Shown piece after piece: positions 15,904 to 24,091 of a stretch of 25,725 nt of DNA. The notes below the pieces were generated by a model. It worked only from the letters and a program-made list of their open reading frames with translations, had not been told where the DNA came from and searched no databases. The stretch comes from JBMYYE01 sp049609065 (lineage in GTDB: Bacteria > Pseudomonadota > Alphaproteobacteria > Rhodobacterales > Rhodobacteraceae), in the NCBI GenBank assembly GCA_049609065.1, contig JBMYYE010000022.1:1-25725 (forward strand). Direction: 5' to 3'. Position 1 is the first letter of the stretch, and the number at the start of each line of letters is the position of its first letter. The position numbers and the translations under genes are program-made.

Positions 15904-16647
15904 TTACTGGCCGCGATCATCTTCCGCAAGCTTTGCCGATTTCAAGGCTGTCTTTTCCGCTTTGATCATCGCCTTTAACTCCGCTTTGATTTCTCCTTCG
16001 GCCTCTTTTTCGGCCTTCTTCGCCGCCTTCTTTTGACGCAGTTCTTCAAACTTAGCCGTTAGACGCCCTTTTCGGCGTTTTTGATAGACGCTGATGACAG
16101 GCACCGAAACATAATACCCCACAAGCCCCGCAATCGTCCCTGGGATGATCCCGCCCACAAGATAGGGCAAGAAAACCTCCATATAGAATTGGCGGAGCTT
16201 GCTCCAATCCGCCACATCAGGGGTAAACAGGGCCACAAAATTAAACCAAAGGTCATTCATCGCCCCCTTAAAGAGGTGCATGATCCCATAATCCAGATCG
16301 GGATTATGCTCCGTCCCTAAGATATAGTGCCCAAGGTTCAAAGAGAGCGTTGCAATAAAGGGGAATGTAATTGGGTTGCCAAAAAACGTAGCCAACAGAC
16401 CCGCAATGATATTGCCATTCAGCACCCGTGAAATCAAAGCCGCAATCACAAAATGCAGGCCAAAAAACGGTGTGAAGCTGGTTAAAATGCCGGCAAACAT
16501 GCCCCGTGCAATGCGGTGTGGTGGGTCAGGCAAGCGCCGCAATCGATGGCGCACGTAGTGATAGGCCCGAGACCACCCCCCTTTCGGGTAGAAAAACTCG
16601 AGCAGAACCCGCCACAAGGGGCGTTTATCACGACGTTTAAAGACCAA
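15904..16647 (-). CDS. DUF2062 domain membrane protein
   Basis: This 247-residue protein has a DUF2062 domain (about 35-200) with hydrophobic segments near 48-72, 80-105 and 170-195 and the family-like pattern FFGNPITFPFI. The last 50 residues are rich in Lys, Glu and Ala and should form a charged cytoplasmic helix. The function of DUF2062 proteins is unknown. The only plausible start is TTG 16647, with a weak GAGAA-like site; no in-frame ATG lies nearby upstream. It sits between rel and pdxJ, a placement also seen in related alphaproteobacteria from general knowledge of the group. Confidence 0.85.
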   Translation of the reverse strand: MVFKRRDKRPLWRVLLEFFYPKGGWSRAYHYVRHRLRRLPDPPHRIARGMFAGILTSFTPFFGLHFVIAALISRVLNGNIIAGLLATFFGNPITFPFIATLSLNLGHYILGTEHNPDLDYGIMHLFKGAMNDLWFNFVALFTPDVADWSKLRQFYMEVFLPYLVGGIIPGTIAGLVGYYVSVPVISVYQKRRKGRLTAKFEELRQKKAAKKAEKEAEGEIKAELKAMIKAEKTALKSAKLAEDDRGQ

Positions 16648-16682
16648 AATCGATTCTCAAAGTGAGCTCCACTCAACAAGGC

Positions 16683-18830
16683 TTACTCGTGTTTATACTG
16701 CTGCGCCATATGTCTTTTCGGATCACGGCTTCTTTCTACGGATGCCACATCCATTTCCGCTTCAAGAGCAACCAAAACCGAATTGAGATGTTCTGCATCT
16801 CTCACTTCGATCTCTACCAAAAGACGGTAAAAATCTGGTTTCCGATCAAGGAATTTAAGATCTGAAATATTCGCATGTTCGCCAATGAGCGTACAAATAC
16901 GACCAAGCACACCCGCATCATTCGAAATCACCACATTGAGGTAAACATCATGCACCGCTTGGTGTTGGCCTGCATGCCAATGCAAATCGACCCAACGTTC
17001 GGGTTGGTTTTCATATTGTGTGAGGTTTTCACAATCAATCGAATGCACGACAACCCCTTGGCCTCGATACGTGATGCCGATAATCCGCTCAGGTGGCAAT
17101 GGCTGACAACACCGCGCACGCGCAAAGGACTGATCCTGCGGGAGGCCAACGACGGCGCGTGCCTTATCGATGCCTTCAATGCCTTCGGTCTTTAATTCTG
17201 GGTAAACGGCAACGACTACGTCTTGGGCACTGATTTCACTGGCACCAAGACGCGCCAGAAGCTCATCCGCATCTTTAATCCCAAGCACACGCGCCGCCGC
17301 TTGGAGCGTACGATCTGTGGCCTTTTTACCCGCATGATCAAAGGCAACACGCGCCAATTCGCGGCCAAATTTGATGAACCGTTCAAGATCTTCTTCGCGA
17401 AGAGATTTTCGGATAGCCGCCTTTGCGCGCCCCGTCACCACAATATCAAGCCATGTTGCTTGTGGGCGCTGACCTTCGGCGCGGACAATTTCAACGCTCT
17501 GCCCATTGCGGATACGGGTCCAAAGCGGCACCCGAAGCCCGTCAATTTTAGCCCCCACACAGCTATCGCCAATCCGCGTATGAATAGCATAGGCAAAATC
17601 TAGCGGCGTCGCCCCTTTCGGGAGTTTGATCACCTCCCCTTTGGGAGAAAAACAAAACACCTTATCTGAATACATTTCGAGCTTCACATGCTCAAGAAAT
17701 TCATCATGATTTTCAGAGTTTTCAAACCGCTCGGAAAGGGTTTCAACCCACCGTGCGGGATCCACGGCAAAGCGGTTAGACGTGCGCACACCATCACGGT
17801 AGGACCAATGCGCGGCAACACCGCTTTCGGCAACTTCATGCATCTCTTTGGTGCGGATTTGCACTTCTACACGTTTGCCATCGCGCCCCAAAACGGTTGT
17901 ATGAATGGAACGGTATCCATTTGATTTGGGTTGAGAAATATAATCTTTAAACCGCCCAGGAACCGCGCGCCAACGATGATGAATGGCCCCTAAGGCCCGA
18001 TAGCAATCTTGTTCATTATCCGCAATAATCCGGAACCCATAGATGTCTGACAGCCGCGAAAAGGTGAGATCCTTTTCTTCCATCTTACGCCAAATAGAAT
18101 GCGGCCGTTTCGCACGCCCCGTAACCGTGGCATGAATGGATTCGCGCGACAGTTCGGCTTCGACATCTGCGGTGATCTGTTCGATCACATCATCCGCTTC
18201 TTTTTGCAAAACCAAAAAACGCCGCATAATTGATTTGCGCGCTTCTGGGTTGAGAACCTGGAAGGATAAATCTTCCAATTCTTCGCGCATCCACTGCATC
18301 CCCATACGTCCTGCAAGAGGCGCGTAAATATCCATCGTTTCTCGCGCTTTTTGCGCCTGTTTTTCAGGGCTCATCGCATTTATTGTGCGCATATTATGGA
18401 GGCGGTCCGCGAGTTTTACCAAAATCACGCGTAAGTCACGTGACATAGCAACAAAGAGTTTGCGGAAATTTTCGGCTTGTTTCGATTCGGTTGACGACAG
18501 TTGAAGATTGGTCAGCTTGGTCACACCATCCACAAGTTCCGCGATGTCATTGCCAAAAAAGTCGGCCACTTCTTGATAGGTGGCCTGCGTGTCCTCAACC
18601 GTGTCATGCAACAACGCGGTTACAATCGTGGCGTCATCCATGCGTTGTTCGGCCAAAATGGCGGCGACTTCAACGGGGTGCATGAAATAGGGTTCGCCCG
18701 AGCGGCGATACTGCCCCTCATGCATATCGCGCCCATAGACATAGGCGCGCGTTATTAAATCAGTATCCGATTTAGGATTATAGGCATGGAGAAGAGAATT
18801 AAGGTCTTCTACGGATCTCATTGCATCCAT
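16683..18830 (-). CDS. Bifunctional (p)ppGpp synthetase/hydrolase, RelA/SpoT family
   Basis: This 715-residue protein makes and degrades the stringent-response alarmone (p)ppGpp. The N-terminal hydrolase domain is intact, with HPVEVA (from 51) and HDTVEDT (from 75). The synthetase domain has RAKRPHSIWRKM, YGFRI and NGYRSIHT. It also has RFKD (about 292-295) in place of the EFDD form of synthetase-only RelA, which marks a bifunctional enzyme. A TGS domain (FAYAIHTRIGD) and a C-terminal ACT domain follow. Possible starts are GTG 18833, ATG 18830 and ATG 18821, and none has a clear ribosome binding site. It lies 39 bases after rpoZ, with a GC hairpin between them. It is commonly called rel, relA or spoT. 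Confidence 0.95.
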   Translation of the reverse strand: MDAMRSVEDLNSLLHAYNPKSDTDLITRAYVYGRDMHEGQYRRSGEPYFMHPVEVAAILAEQRMDDATIVTALLHDTVEDTQATYQEVADFFGNDIAELVDGVTKLTNLQLSSTESKQAENFRKLFVAMSRDLRVILVKLADRLHNMRTINAMSPEKQAQKARETMDIYAPLAGRMGMQWMREELEDLSFQVLNPEARKSIMRRFLVLQKEADDVIEQITADVEAELSRESIHATVTGRAKRPHSIWRKMEEKDLTFSRLSDIYGFRIIADNEQDCYRALGAIHHRWRAVPGRFKDYISQPKSNGYRSIHTTVLGRDGKRVEVQIRTKEMHEVAESGVAAHWSYRDGVRTSNRFAVDPARWVETLSERFENSENHDEFLEHVKLEMYSDKVFCFSPKGEVIKLPKGATPLDFAYAIHTRIGDSCVGAKIDGLRVPLWTRIRNGQSVEIVRAEGQRPQATWLDIVVTGRAKAAIRKSLREEDLERFIKFGRELARVAFDHAGKKATDRTLQAAARVLGIKDADELLARLGASEISAQDVVVAVYPELKTEGIEGIDKARAVVGLPQDQSFARARCCQPLPPERIIGITYRGQGVVVHSIDCENLTQYENQPERWVDLHWHAGQHQAVHDVYLNVVISNDAGVLGRICTLIGEHANISDLKFLDRKPDFYRLLVEIEVRDAEHLNSVLVALEAEMDVASVERSRDPKRHMAQQYKHE

Positions 18831-18843
18831 CACCTATGGCTGG

Positions 18844-18861
18844 GAGGCCCCAAGGGGCCTC
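18844..18861. other. GC-rich perfect inverted repeat between rpoZ and rel
   Basis: GAGGCCCC and GGGGCCTC face each other across an AA loop (8+2+8). It lies 8 bases past the rpoZ stop and ends 14 bases before the rel start. No T-run follows on the minus strand, so it is not a standard terminator. It could be an RNA-processing or stability element. Confidence 0.6.
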
Positions 18862-18869
18862 AATCACAC

Positions 18870-19226
18870 TTAGCCTTGGCCTTGTGCGGCCATCAATGCG
18901 CGCAAAAGCTTTTCTTCTGACATATCGTCATCAGCTGGCTGATCCTCAGCTTCCCCACCCATGAGGAGCGCCATTGAATCTTCTTCTGGCTCATCAACTT
19001 CGATTTGCGTCTGAAGGTTTTCAATCGCCCGTTCACGGAGTTCATCCGCCGTTTGTGTTTCATCTGCGATTTCACGCAGGCTCAACACTGGGTTTTTATC
19101 GTTGTCACGATCAACTGTAATCTCTGCGCCAGCAGAAATTTCACGTGCGCGATGTGCCGCGAGCATAACAAGCTCAAAGCGGTTTGGAACTTTATCAACA
19201 CAATCTTCAACAGTAACGCGGGCCAT
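18870..19226 (-). CDS. rpoZ: RNA polymerase omega subunit
   Basis: This 118-residue protein is the omega subunit, which helps assemble and stabilise RNA polymerase. The conserved N-terminus MARVTVEDC is followed by NRFELVMLAAHRAREI and NPVLSLREIA. The acidic C-terminal half makes it longer than E. coli omega, which is usual for alphaproteobacteria. ATG 19226 has GGAG about 6 bases upstream and gives the standard N-terminus. It is followed by rel, the same pairing as rpoZ-spoT in E. coli. Confidence 0.96.
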   Translation of the reverse strand: MARVTVEDCVDKVPNRFELVMLAAHRAREISAGAEITVDRDNDKNPVLSLREIADETQTADELRERAIENLQTQIEVDEPEEDSMALLMGGEAEDQPADDDMSEEKLLRALMAAQGQG

Positions 19227-19276
19227 GACTACTCCGATTTCCAAGGAAGCGTAAAAGGACTAACTATGACCTGCGC

Positions 19277-19918
19277 TCAAGGATTACAAGGCAAAAGCCG
19301 CGGGTTTTCATCAAAAAATGCTTGAATTTTTGCATCTTTAATAACCTTAGCGTCTTTTTTTTGCGCCAGTGGCAGCGCATCACAGAGCTCTCTTGCCGTT
19401 TTTCCAAGATACGGGTGGCGCCAATTTGGGGCAATATCACACAGCGGAAGCAGAACAAAACCGCGGTCTTGAAGCCGTGGATGCGGCAGGATTAATTCCG
19501 ATGGTGTCGTCGTTTTTTGTGTCTCCAACGGCAAATCCTTCCAGACCTCATACACGTCACGCGTCGGCCGAACCTCATCTTGAAAAGAAAGCAGATCTAG
19601 ATCGATAACGCGCGCGCCCCAGCGTTGATCCCGAACACGGCCAAAATTCAGCTCAATCTCATGTAATTTCGCCAAAATTTCCTCCGCGGATAAGCCCGAT
19701 GACACGGCAACGACTGCGTTCACAAAATTCGCGCCCGAATCAGCAGGGAAGGCAGGTGTGTCGTAAAATTGGCTAACTTCCGCCGAGTTTGCGTCCGCAC
19801 TGGCCACAACAAATATAAGCTTTTGAATGACCCGCAATACAGTATCCAAAGGACTATTCCCTTCGGATATTAAATTGCTGCCAACAGCTATATAAGCCTT
19901 ATTTTTTAAGGTCGTCAT
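19277..19918 (-). CDS. folK: 2-amino-4-hydroxy-6-hydroxymethyldihydropteridine pyrophosphokinase
   Basis: This 213-residue enzyme transfers pyrophosphate from ATP to 6-hydroxymethyl-dihydropterin in folate synthesis. Motifs present are IAVGSNL near the N-terminus, then RWGARVIDLDLL, with its paired aspartates for magnesium, and LPHPRLQDRGFVLLPL. It is longer than E. coli FolK (about 160 residues) because of an insertion of about 20 residues after the DLDLL motif and a C-terminal extension. No folB or folP is seen beside it. It is the first gene of the long minus-strand run and lies 50 bases before rpoZ. Confidence 0.94.
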   Translation of the reverse strand: MTTLKNKAYIAVGSNLISEGNSPLDTVLRVIQKLIFVVASADANSAEVSQFYDTPAFPADSGANFVNAVVAVSSGLSAEEILAKLHEIELNFGRVRDQRWGARVIDLDLLSFQDEVRPTRDVYEVWKDLPLETQKTTTPSELILPHPRLQDRGFVLLPLCDIAPNWRHPYLGKTARELCDALPLAQKKDAKVIKDAKIQAFFDENPRLLPCNP

Positions 19919-20026
19919 ATTGATGGGTTGTCCCAGAAAACGAATTGTTTAAATTATGCTATGTTCGCTGGACCAAAATCTCAACCATTCAATTCGCTGG
20001 CGGATACTGCACCGAAAGGAAACTAA
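19919..20026. other. Divergent intergenic region between folK and the NYN gene
   Basis: This 108-base gap must hold promoters for both directions. It has an AT-rich block at 19941-19965 with TATGCT and TATGTT boxes but no convincing -35 partner. AAAGGA at 20015-20020 is the ribosome binding site of the NYN gene. Confidence 0.4.
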
Positions 20027-20593
20027 ATGTTCTACAAAGACGAACGGGTCGCCCTGTTCATCGATGGATCGAATCTATATGCCGCGTCCAAATCGCTTGG
20101 CTTTGACATCGATTATAAGCTTCTGCGCCGCGAATTCATGCGCCGTGGGAAGTTGCTTCGCGCATTTTACTACACCGCATTGTTAGAAAACGACGAATAT
20201 TCCCCAATCCGCCCTTTGGTTGATTGGTTGAATTACAATGGTTTCACCATGGTGACCAAAACGGCCAAAGAATACACCGACTCTATGGGGCGTCGTAAAA
20301 TCAAAGGCAACATGGATATTGAGTTGGCGGTCAACGCCATGGAACTCGCGCCACACCTAGACCACATCGTGATCTTTTCCGGGGATGGGGATTTCCGGCC
20401 ATTGATCGAAAGCGTGCAACGTCAAGGTGTTCGGGTCTCTGTCGTGTCCACGATAAAATCACAGCCGCCGATGATTTCTGATGAACTGCGTCGTCAAGCC
20501 GATGATTTCATCGAACTCAACGATCTTAAGGACGTGATTGGCCGACCTCCTCGTGAGATGCCCGATATGGAAGAAGGCGATTCAGACGCCTAA
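20027..20593 (+). CDS. NYN-domain (LabA/DUF88 family) putative ribonuclease
   Basis: This 188-residue protein is a PIN-like NYN domain of the LabA/DUF88 group. Acidic residues expected for a metal-dependent RNA-cleaving site are present: FIDGSNLY (D13, N16), GNMDIEL (D97) and FSGDGDF (D120, D122). The final 25 residues form an acidic, probably flexible tail. Members of this group are proposed nucleases acting on RNA, but the target here is unknown. It is a single-gene unit: divergent from folK, with its own ribosome binding site (AAAGGA) and a terminator 17 bases after the stop. Confidence 0.92.
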   Translation: MFYKDERVALFIDGSNLYAASKSLGFDIDYKLLRREFMRRGKLLRAFYYTALLENDEYSPIRPLVDWLNYNGFTMVTKTAKEYTDSMGRRKIKGNMDIELAVNAMELAPHLDHIVIFSGDGDFRPLIESVQRQGVRVSVVSTIKSQPPMISDELRRQADDFIELNDLKDVIGRPPREMPDMEEGDSDA

Positions 20594-20609
20594 CGATACG
20601 ACCAACAGT

Positions 20610-20635
20610 CGGGGGGCCACGGTCCTCCGTTTTTT
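20610..20635 (+). terminator. Rho-independent terminator after the NYN gene
   Basis: A GC-rich stem pairs 20610-20618 with 20621-20629, including two G-T wobbles; the innermost pair must open to make a 4-base loop. Six T follow. It separates the NYN gene from ispH. Confidence 0.82.
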
Positions 20636-20702
20636 GCACCGCTAGACCTCTCGTCAAAACGCACGTATGACTATTAAAAACTCATAAAGCGGAGCACAGC
20701 TC

Positions 20703-21650
20703 GTGACAGATCAGCTTACTCTTCATCTCGCCGCCCCACGTGGGTTTTGTGCAGGCGTTGTGCGTGCCATTCGCATTGTCGAAATGGCCATCGAAAAATG
20801 GGGGGCGCCGATCTATGTCCGCCATGAAATCGTGCACAACAAATATGTAGTGGACGGGCTGCGCGACAAAGGTGCGATCTTTGTCGAAAGCCTTGACGAC
20901 TGCCCCGATGATCGTCCTGTGATTTTCTCTGCCCATGGCGTGCCGAAAGCCATTCCAGCCACTGCCGAAGCGCGCAAGATGGTCTATGTGGATGCGACCT
21001 GCCCCCTTGTGTCCAAGGTCCATATTGAGGCGGAACGACATTCTGATAATGGGCTTCAAATGGTCATGATCGGCCATAAAGGGCACCCTGAAACCATCGG
21101 CACGATGGGGCAGCTCCCCGAAGGTGAGGTCCTCTTGGTGGAAACGGTTGAGGATGTTGAAACCCTCACCGTGCGCGATGCGGACCAACTCGCCTATATC
21201 ACCCAGACCACCTTATCGATTGATGACACCGCCGGCATCGTCGACGCGCTGACCGCACGCTTCCCCAATATCAAAGCCCCCCATAAAGAAGACATCTGTT
21301 ACGCAACCACCAACCGCCAACATGCGGTAAAAGCGCTGGCGGAAAAATCTGATGCGATTTTGGTCATCGGTGCGCCAAATTCATCCAATTCCCAACGCTT
21401 GGTCGAGGTGGGCGCCGCAGCAGGCTGCGACTATTCGCAACTCATCCAACGTGCCAGCGAAATCGATTGGGACGCATTGCACGGCAAAAAAAATATCGGG
21501 TTGAGCGCGGGGGCCTCTGCCCCAGAAATCCTCATCGATGAAGTGATTGAAGCTTTCAAATCCCGCTTTGAGGTCACGGTGAATATCATTGAAACCGCCT
21601 CTGAAAACATCGAATTCAAAGTGCCGCTCATTTTGCGCGAAACCGCCTAA
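20703..21650 (+). CDS. ispH: 4-hydroxy-3-methylbut-2-enyl diphosphate reductase
   Basis: This 315-residue iron-sulfur enzyme makes IPP and DMAPP in the last step of the MEP isoprenoid pathway. The three cluster cysteines are present: C16 in GFCAGV, C100 in DATCPLV and C199 in EDICYATTNRQ. Other conserved elements are HEIVHN, SAHGV, GHKGHPE and APNSSNS. The start is GTG 20703, with GGAG 8 bases upstream, because it gives the normal N-terminus. A methyltransferase gene follows after 11 bases and rnhA after that, so ispH, the methyltransferase and rnhA probably share a transcript. Confidence 0.97.
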   Translation: MTDQLTLHLAAPRGFCAGVVRAIRIVEMAIEKWGAPIYVRHEIVHNKYVVDGLRDKGAIFVESLDDCPDDRPVIFSAHGVPKAIPATAEARKMVYVDATCPLVSKVHIEAERHSDNGLQMVMIGHKGHPETIGTMGQLPEGEVLLVETVEDVETLTVRDADQLAYITQTTLSIDDTAGIVDALTARFPNIKAPHKEDICYATTNRQHAVKALAEKSDAILVIGAPNSSNSQRLVEVGAAAGCDYSQLIQRASEIDWDALHGKKNIGLSAGASAPEILIDEVIEAFKSRFEVTVNIIETASENIEFKVPLILRETA

Positions 21651-21661
21651 GGCGTGGTGAT

Positions 21662-22252
21662 ATGAGCGACAAAGAAACCATATCCGTTTACGATAAAGAG
21701 GCCGCGCGCTACGCTTCTCATTTCAAAGCCGACATGGTCAACGCACGCCTAACGCGGTTTGTTGATCGTCTCCCTAAAGGCGGGTCTGCACTTGATCTTG
21801 GATGTGGGCCGGGCCGATCCGCAGGCTATATGGCAGCGCGCGGGATCATCGTTGATGCGCTGGATGCATCGCGTTCCATGTTAGAACTCGTCAAACAATA
21901 TGACGGCGTGACTGCCATCCTTGGCGACTTTTATAGCATCCCTAAAAATGCCGCTTACGATGGGGTCTGGGCAAATTTCAGTTTGCTTCACGCGTCTCGC
22001 GATGCCTTCCCGCAACACCTTGCAGACATTAAATCCTCGCTGAAAGAAGGCGGATATTTCACCATTGCTCTCAAACTTGGAGACGGCGAAATGCGCGACA
22101 AAATCGGACGGCTCTATACCTACCATTCCGAAGATGGCCTTGAGGCCGCTCTCAAAACTGCAGGATTTTCAATCATTCAGGTCGACAAAGGACGCGATCC
22201 TGGGTTAGACGGCACCTATTCTGATTGGATATCAATGGACTGTCATGCCTGA
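21662..22252 (+). CDS. Class I SAM-dependent methyltransferase
   Basis: This 196-residue protein has the SAM-binding motif I LDLGCGPG (about 41-48), an acidic residue at the end of strand 2 (VDALDAS) and the later GVWANFSLLH motif. This is a Rossmann-type methyltransferase of the small-molecule (Methyltransf_11/25-like) sort, but the substrate cannot be told. It starts 11 bases after ispH and its stop overlaps rnhA by 8 bases, which suggests translational coupling with rnhA. No membrane segments are visible. Confidence 0.9.
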   Translation: MSDKETISVYDKEAARYASHFKADMVNARLTRFVDRLPKGGSALDLGCGPGRSAGYMAARGIIVDALDASRSMLELVKQYDGVTAILGDFYSIPKNAAYDGVWANFSLLHASRDAFPQHLADIKSSLKEGGYFTIALKLGDGEMRDKIGRLYTYHSEDGLEAALKTAGFSIIQVDKGRDPGLDGTYSDWISMDCHA

Positions 22253-22700
22253 TCTATATGCTTACACTGATGGCGCTTGTAGCGGGAATCCCGGCCCAGG
22301 TGGCTGGGGGGTACTGATGCTTGCAAAATCGGGCGACGATATTTTAAAGTCGCGCGATCTTTTCGGGGGGGCGCCCCTTACCACCAACAACCAGATGGAG
22401 CTTCAGGCCGCGATTGAGGCTTTAAATGCCCTCAGTAAACCCAGCAAGATCACCATCGTCACCGATAGCACCTATGTGAAAAACGGGGTGACCACATGGA
22501 TCCATGGCTGGAAGAAAAATGGTTGGCGCACCTCAAATAAAAAGCCCGTCAAAAATGTCGAGCTTTGGCAAAGCCTCGATGCAGCGGCGCAAAAACACGA
22601 TGTGACATGGGAATGGGTCAAAGGCCACGCGGGCCACCCCGAAAACGAAAAAGCAGATGAGCTCGCGCGCGCAGGTATGGCGCCTTTTAAGCCTAGCTAA
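22245..22700 (+). CDS. rnhA: Ribonuclease HI
   Basis: This 151-residue enzyme cuts the RNA strand of RNA-DNA hybrids. The catalytic acids are all present: D9 in YTDGACSGNPGPGGWG, E52 in MELQAAIEAL, D74 in IVTDSTYV and D138 in KADELAR, along with the flexible-loop histidine H128 in KGHAGHPENEK. The length is normal. It overlaps the end of the methyltransferase gene by 8 bases. Its 3' end also overlaps the convergent fmt gene by 8 bases, so neither gene has room for a private terminator. Confidence 0.97.
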   Translation: MPDLYAYTDGACSGNPGPGGWGVLMLAKSGDDILKSRDLFGGAPLTTNNQMELQAAIEALNALSKPSKITIVTDSTYVKNGVTTWIHGWKKNGWRTSNKKPVKNVELWQSLDAAAQKHDVTWEWVKGHAGHPENEKADELARAGMAPFKPS

Positions 22701-23592
22701 GGCGCGCAGGCATTTCAAACCCACGCAAGAAATCATCAGGGTCCATCGGGCGTTTGCCTTGACGTTGGGCTTTGGTGATTTCAACTGCACCATCCCCGCA
22801 GGCAATCGTAAGACCAGATAGAACCGCGCCCGCCTCCCCTGTGCCATCCACAACCCGCGACGCCAGAAGTTTCAAACGCGCGCCATCCACTTCACACCAT
22901 GCGCCTGGGAAAGGCGACAGACCACGGATTTTGCGATCCACTTCAATCGCGGGTTTAGACCAATCAATTCGTGCTTCGGCTTTGTCGATTTTATGGGCGT
23001 AAATCACGCCGTTTTCGGGTTGAACTTCTGGGGTGAGATCGCCGTACCGCGCGAGCGTCTCTACGATAAGGTCACCCCCCATAATCGCCAATCGATCATG
23101 GAGCTCAGCGGTCGTTTCCTCGACCCCGATTGTGAGCGCATCCCGCAGCAACACATCCCCCGTATCGAGCCCTTCGTCCATTTGCATAATGCACACACCC
23201 GTCTTCGCGTCCCCCGCCATAATCGCCCGGTGAATGGGCGCAGCACCCCGCCACCGCGGCAGCAAAGACGCGTGAATATTGAGGCATCCATTGCTGGGGG
23301 CTTCTAAAATTTCCGCGGGCAAAATCAAACCATAAGCCACGACCACGGCAATGTCTGCGTCCAACGCGGCAAAGGCGGCCTGTTCCTCTGCATTGCGCAA
23401 ACTGACAGGGTGGCGCGCTTCAATTCCGAGTGTTTCAGCGCGCGCCTGCACGGGGCTTGGGCGATCTTTTTTACCGCGACCAGCAGGGCGCGGAGGTTGC
23501 GAATACACACATACCACCTCATGGCCAGCACCGACCAAAGCATCAAGCGCCGTGACAGAAAACTCAGGCGTACCCATAAAAACGATCTTCAT
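22693..23592 (-). CDS. fmt: Methionyl-tRNA formyltransferase
   Basis: This 299-residue enzyme formylates initiator methionyl-tRNA using 10-formyltetrahydrofolate. It begins with the formyltransferase fold (MKIVFMGTPEFS) and contains the signature SLLPRWRGAAPI, with the conserved upstream asparagine and histidine in CLNIHASLLP, and later DEGLDTGDVL. A C-terminal domain binding tRNA follows (about 205-299). It lies one base after the degenerate deformylase gene, in the order def-def-fmt on the minus strand. Its stop overlaps the rnhA end. Confidence 0.97.
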   Translation of the reverse strand: MKIVFMGTPEFSVTALDALVGAGHEVVCVYSQPPRPAGRGKKDRPSPVQARAETLGIEARHPVSLRNAEEQAAFAALDADIAVVVAYGLILPAEILEAPSNGCLNIHASLLPRWRGAAPIHRAIMAGDAKTGVCIMQMDEGLDTGDVLLRDALTIGVEETTAELHDRLAIMGGDLIVETLARYGDLTPEVQPENGVIYAHKIDKAEARIDWSKPAIEVDRKIRGLSPFPGAWCEVDGARLKLLASRVVDGTGEAGAVLSGLTIACGDGAVEITKAQRQGKRPMDPDDFLRGFEMPARLS

Positions 23593-23593
23593 A

Positions 23594-24091
23594 TTAGCCC
23601 TGCTTTTTTTGTGCCTTCTTGATCAACATCGCGCGCTTCGTGCGGCTCAAATGATCAAAATACATTTTACCATTGAGGTGATCGATTTGATGTTGAACGC
23701 TGGTGGCCCAAACATCGACAAAATCGCGTTCTTCGATTTTGCCTGCCTCATTCAGATACTGAACCGTAACGGCACGTGGCCGCTCAATCGGCGCCCAAAC
23801 ACCTGGGAGGTTCGGGCTTGCTTCTTCGTGTTTGCGCAATTTCACGGACGCATGCAGCACCTTCGGGTTGGCCAATTTGATGACCTGCCCGCGCTCTTCG
23901 GAACAATCCACAACCGCCAATTGCTTCATCACGCCAATTTGCGGCGCGCCCAGTCCAAGACCTGGCATTGCTTCCATCGTGTCAATCATATCTTGCCAAA
24001 TTGCACGCACCTCATCGGTGATCTCTTCAACAAGCTCGGCCGCCATGCGCAAGCGTTTATCAGGCCACGGAATACATGTGCGGACCGTCAT
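23594..24091 (-). CDS. Degenerate peptide-deformylase-like protein
   Basis: This 165-residue protein is clearly related to peptide deformylase but lacks key residues. Motif 1 is GLGLGAPQ (44-51). Motif 2, normally EGCLS, reads EASPN, so the metal-binding cysteine is Ser92. Motif 3, normally HExxH, reads HQIDH (134-138), so the catalytic glutamate is Gln135 while both histidines remain. The frame is intact, with conserved flanking residues, so this is not a recent pseudogene. It is coupled to the normal def (4-base overlap) and to fmt (one-base gap). It may have a non-catalytic or altered role; automatic annotation would call it def. Confidence 0.88.
   Translation of the reverse strand: MTVRTCIPWPDKRLRMAAELVEEITDEVRAIWQDMIDTMEAMPGLGLGAPQIGVMKQLAVVDCSEERGQVIKLANPKVLHASVKLRKHEEASPNLPGVWAPIERPRAVTVQYLNEAGKIEERDFVDVWATSVQHQIDHLNGKMYFDHLSRTKRAMLIKKAQKKQG

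Noticed and set aside
18870..19226. Acidic C-terminal extension of omega as something unusual
   Set aside because: Omega of this length with an acidic tail is normal in alphaproteobacteria.
22365..22371. Run of seven G in rnhA as a phase-variation site
   Set aside because: RNase HI is a housekeeping gene and G/C runs of six to seven recur in this window, so the run is not special.
23594..24091. Frameshift or sequencing error as the cause of the odd deformylase motifs
   Set aside because: Residues on both sides of each changed motif are conserved and in frame, and the two substitutions are separate.
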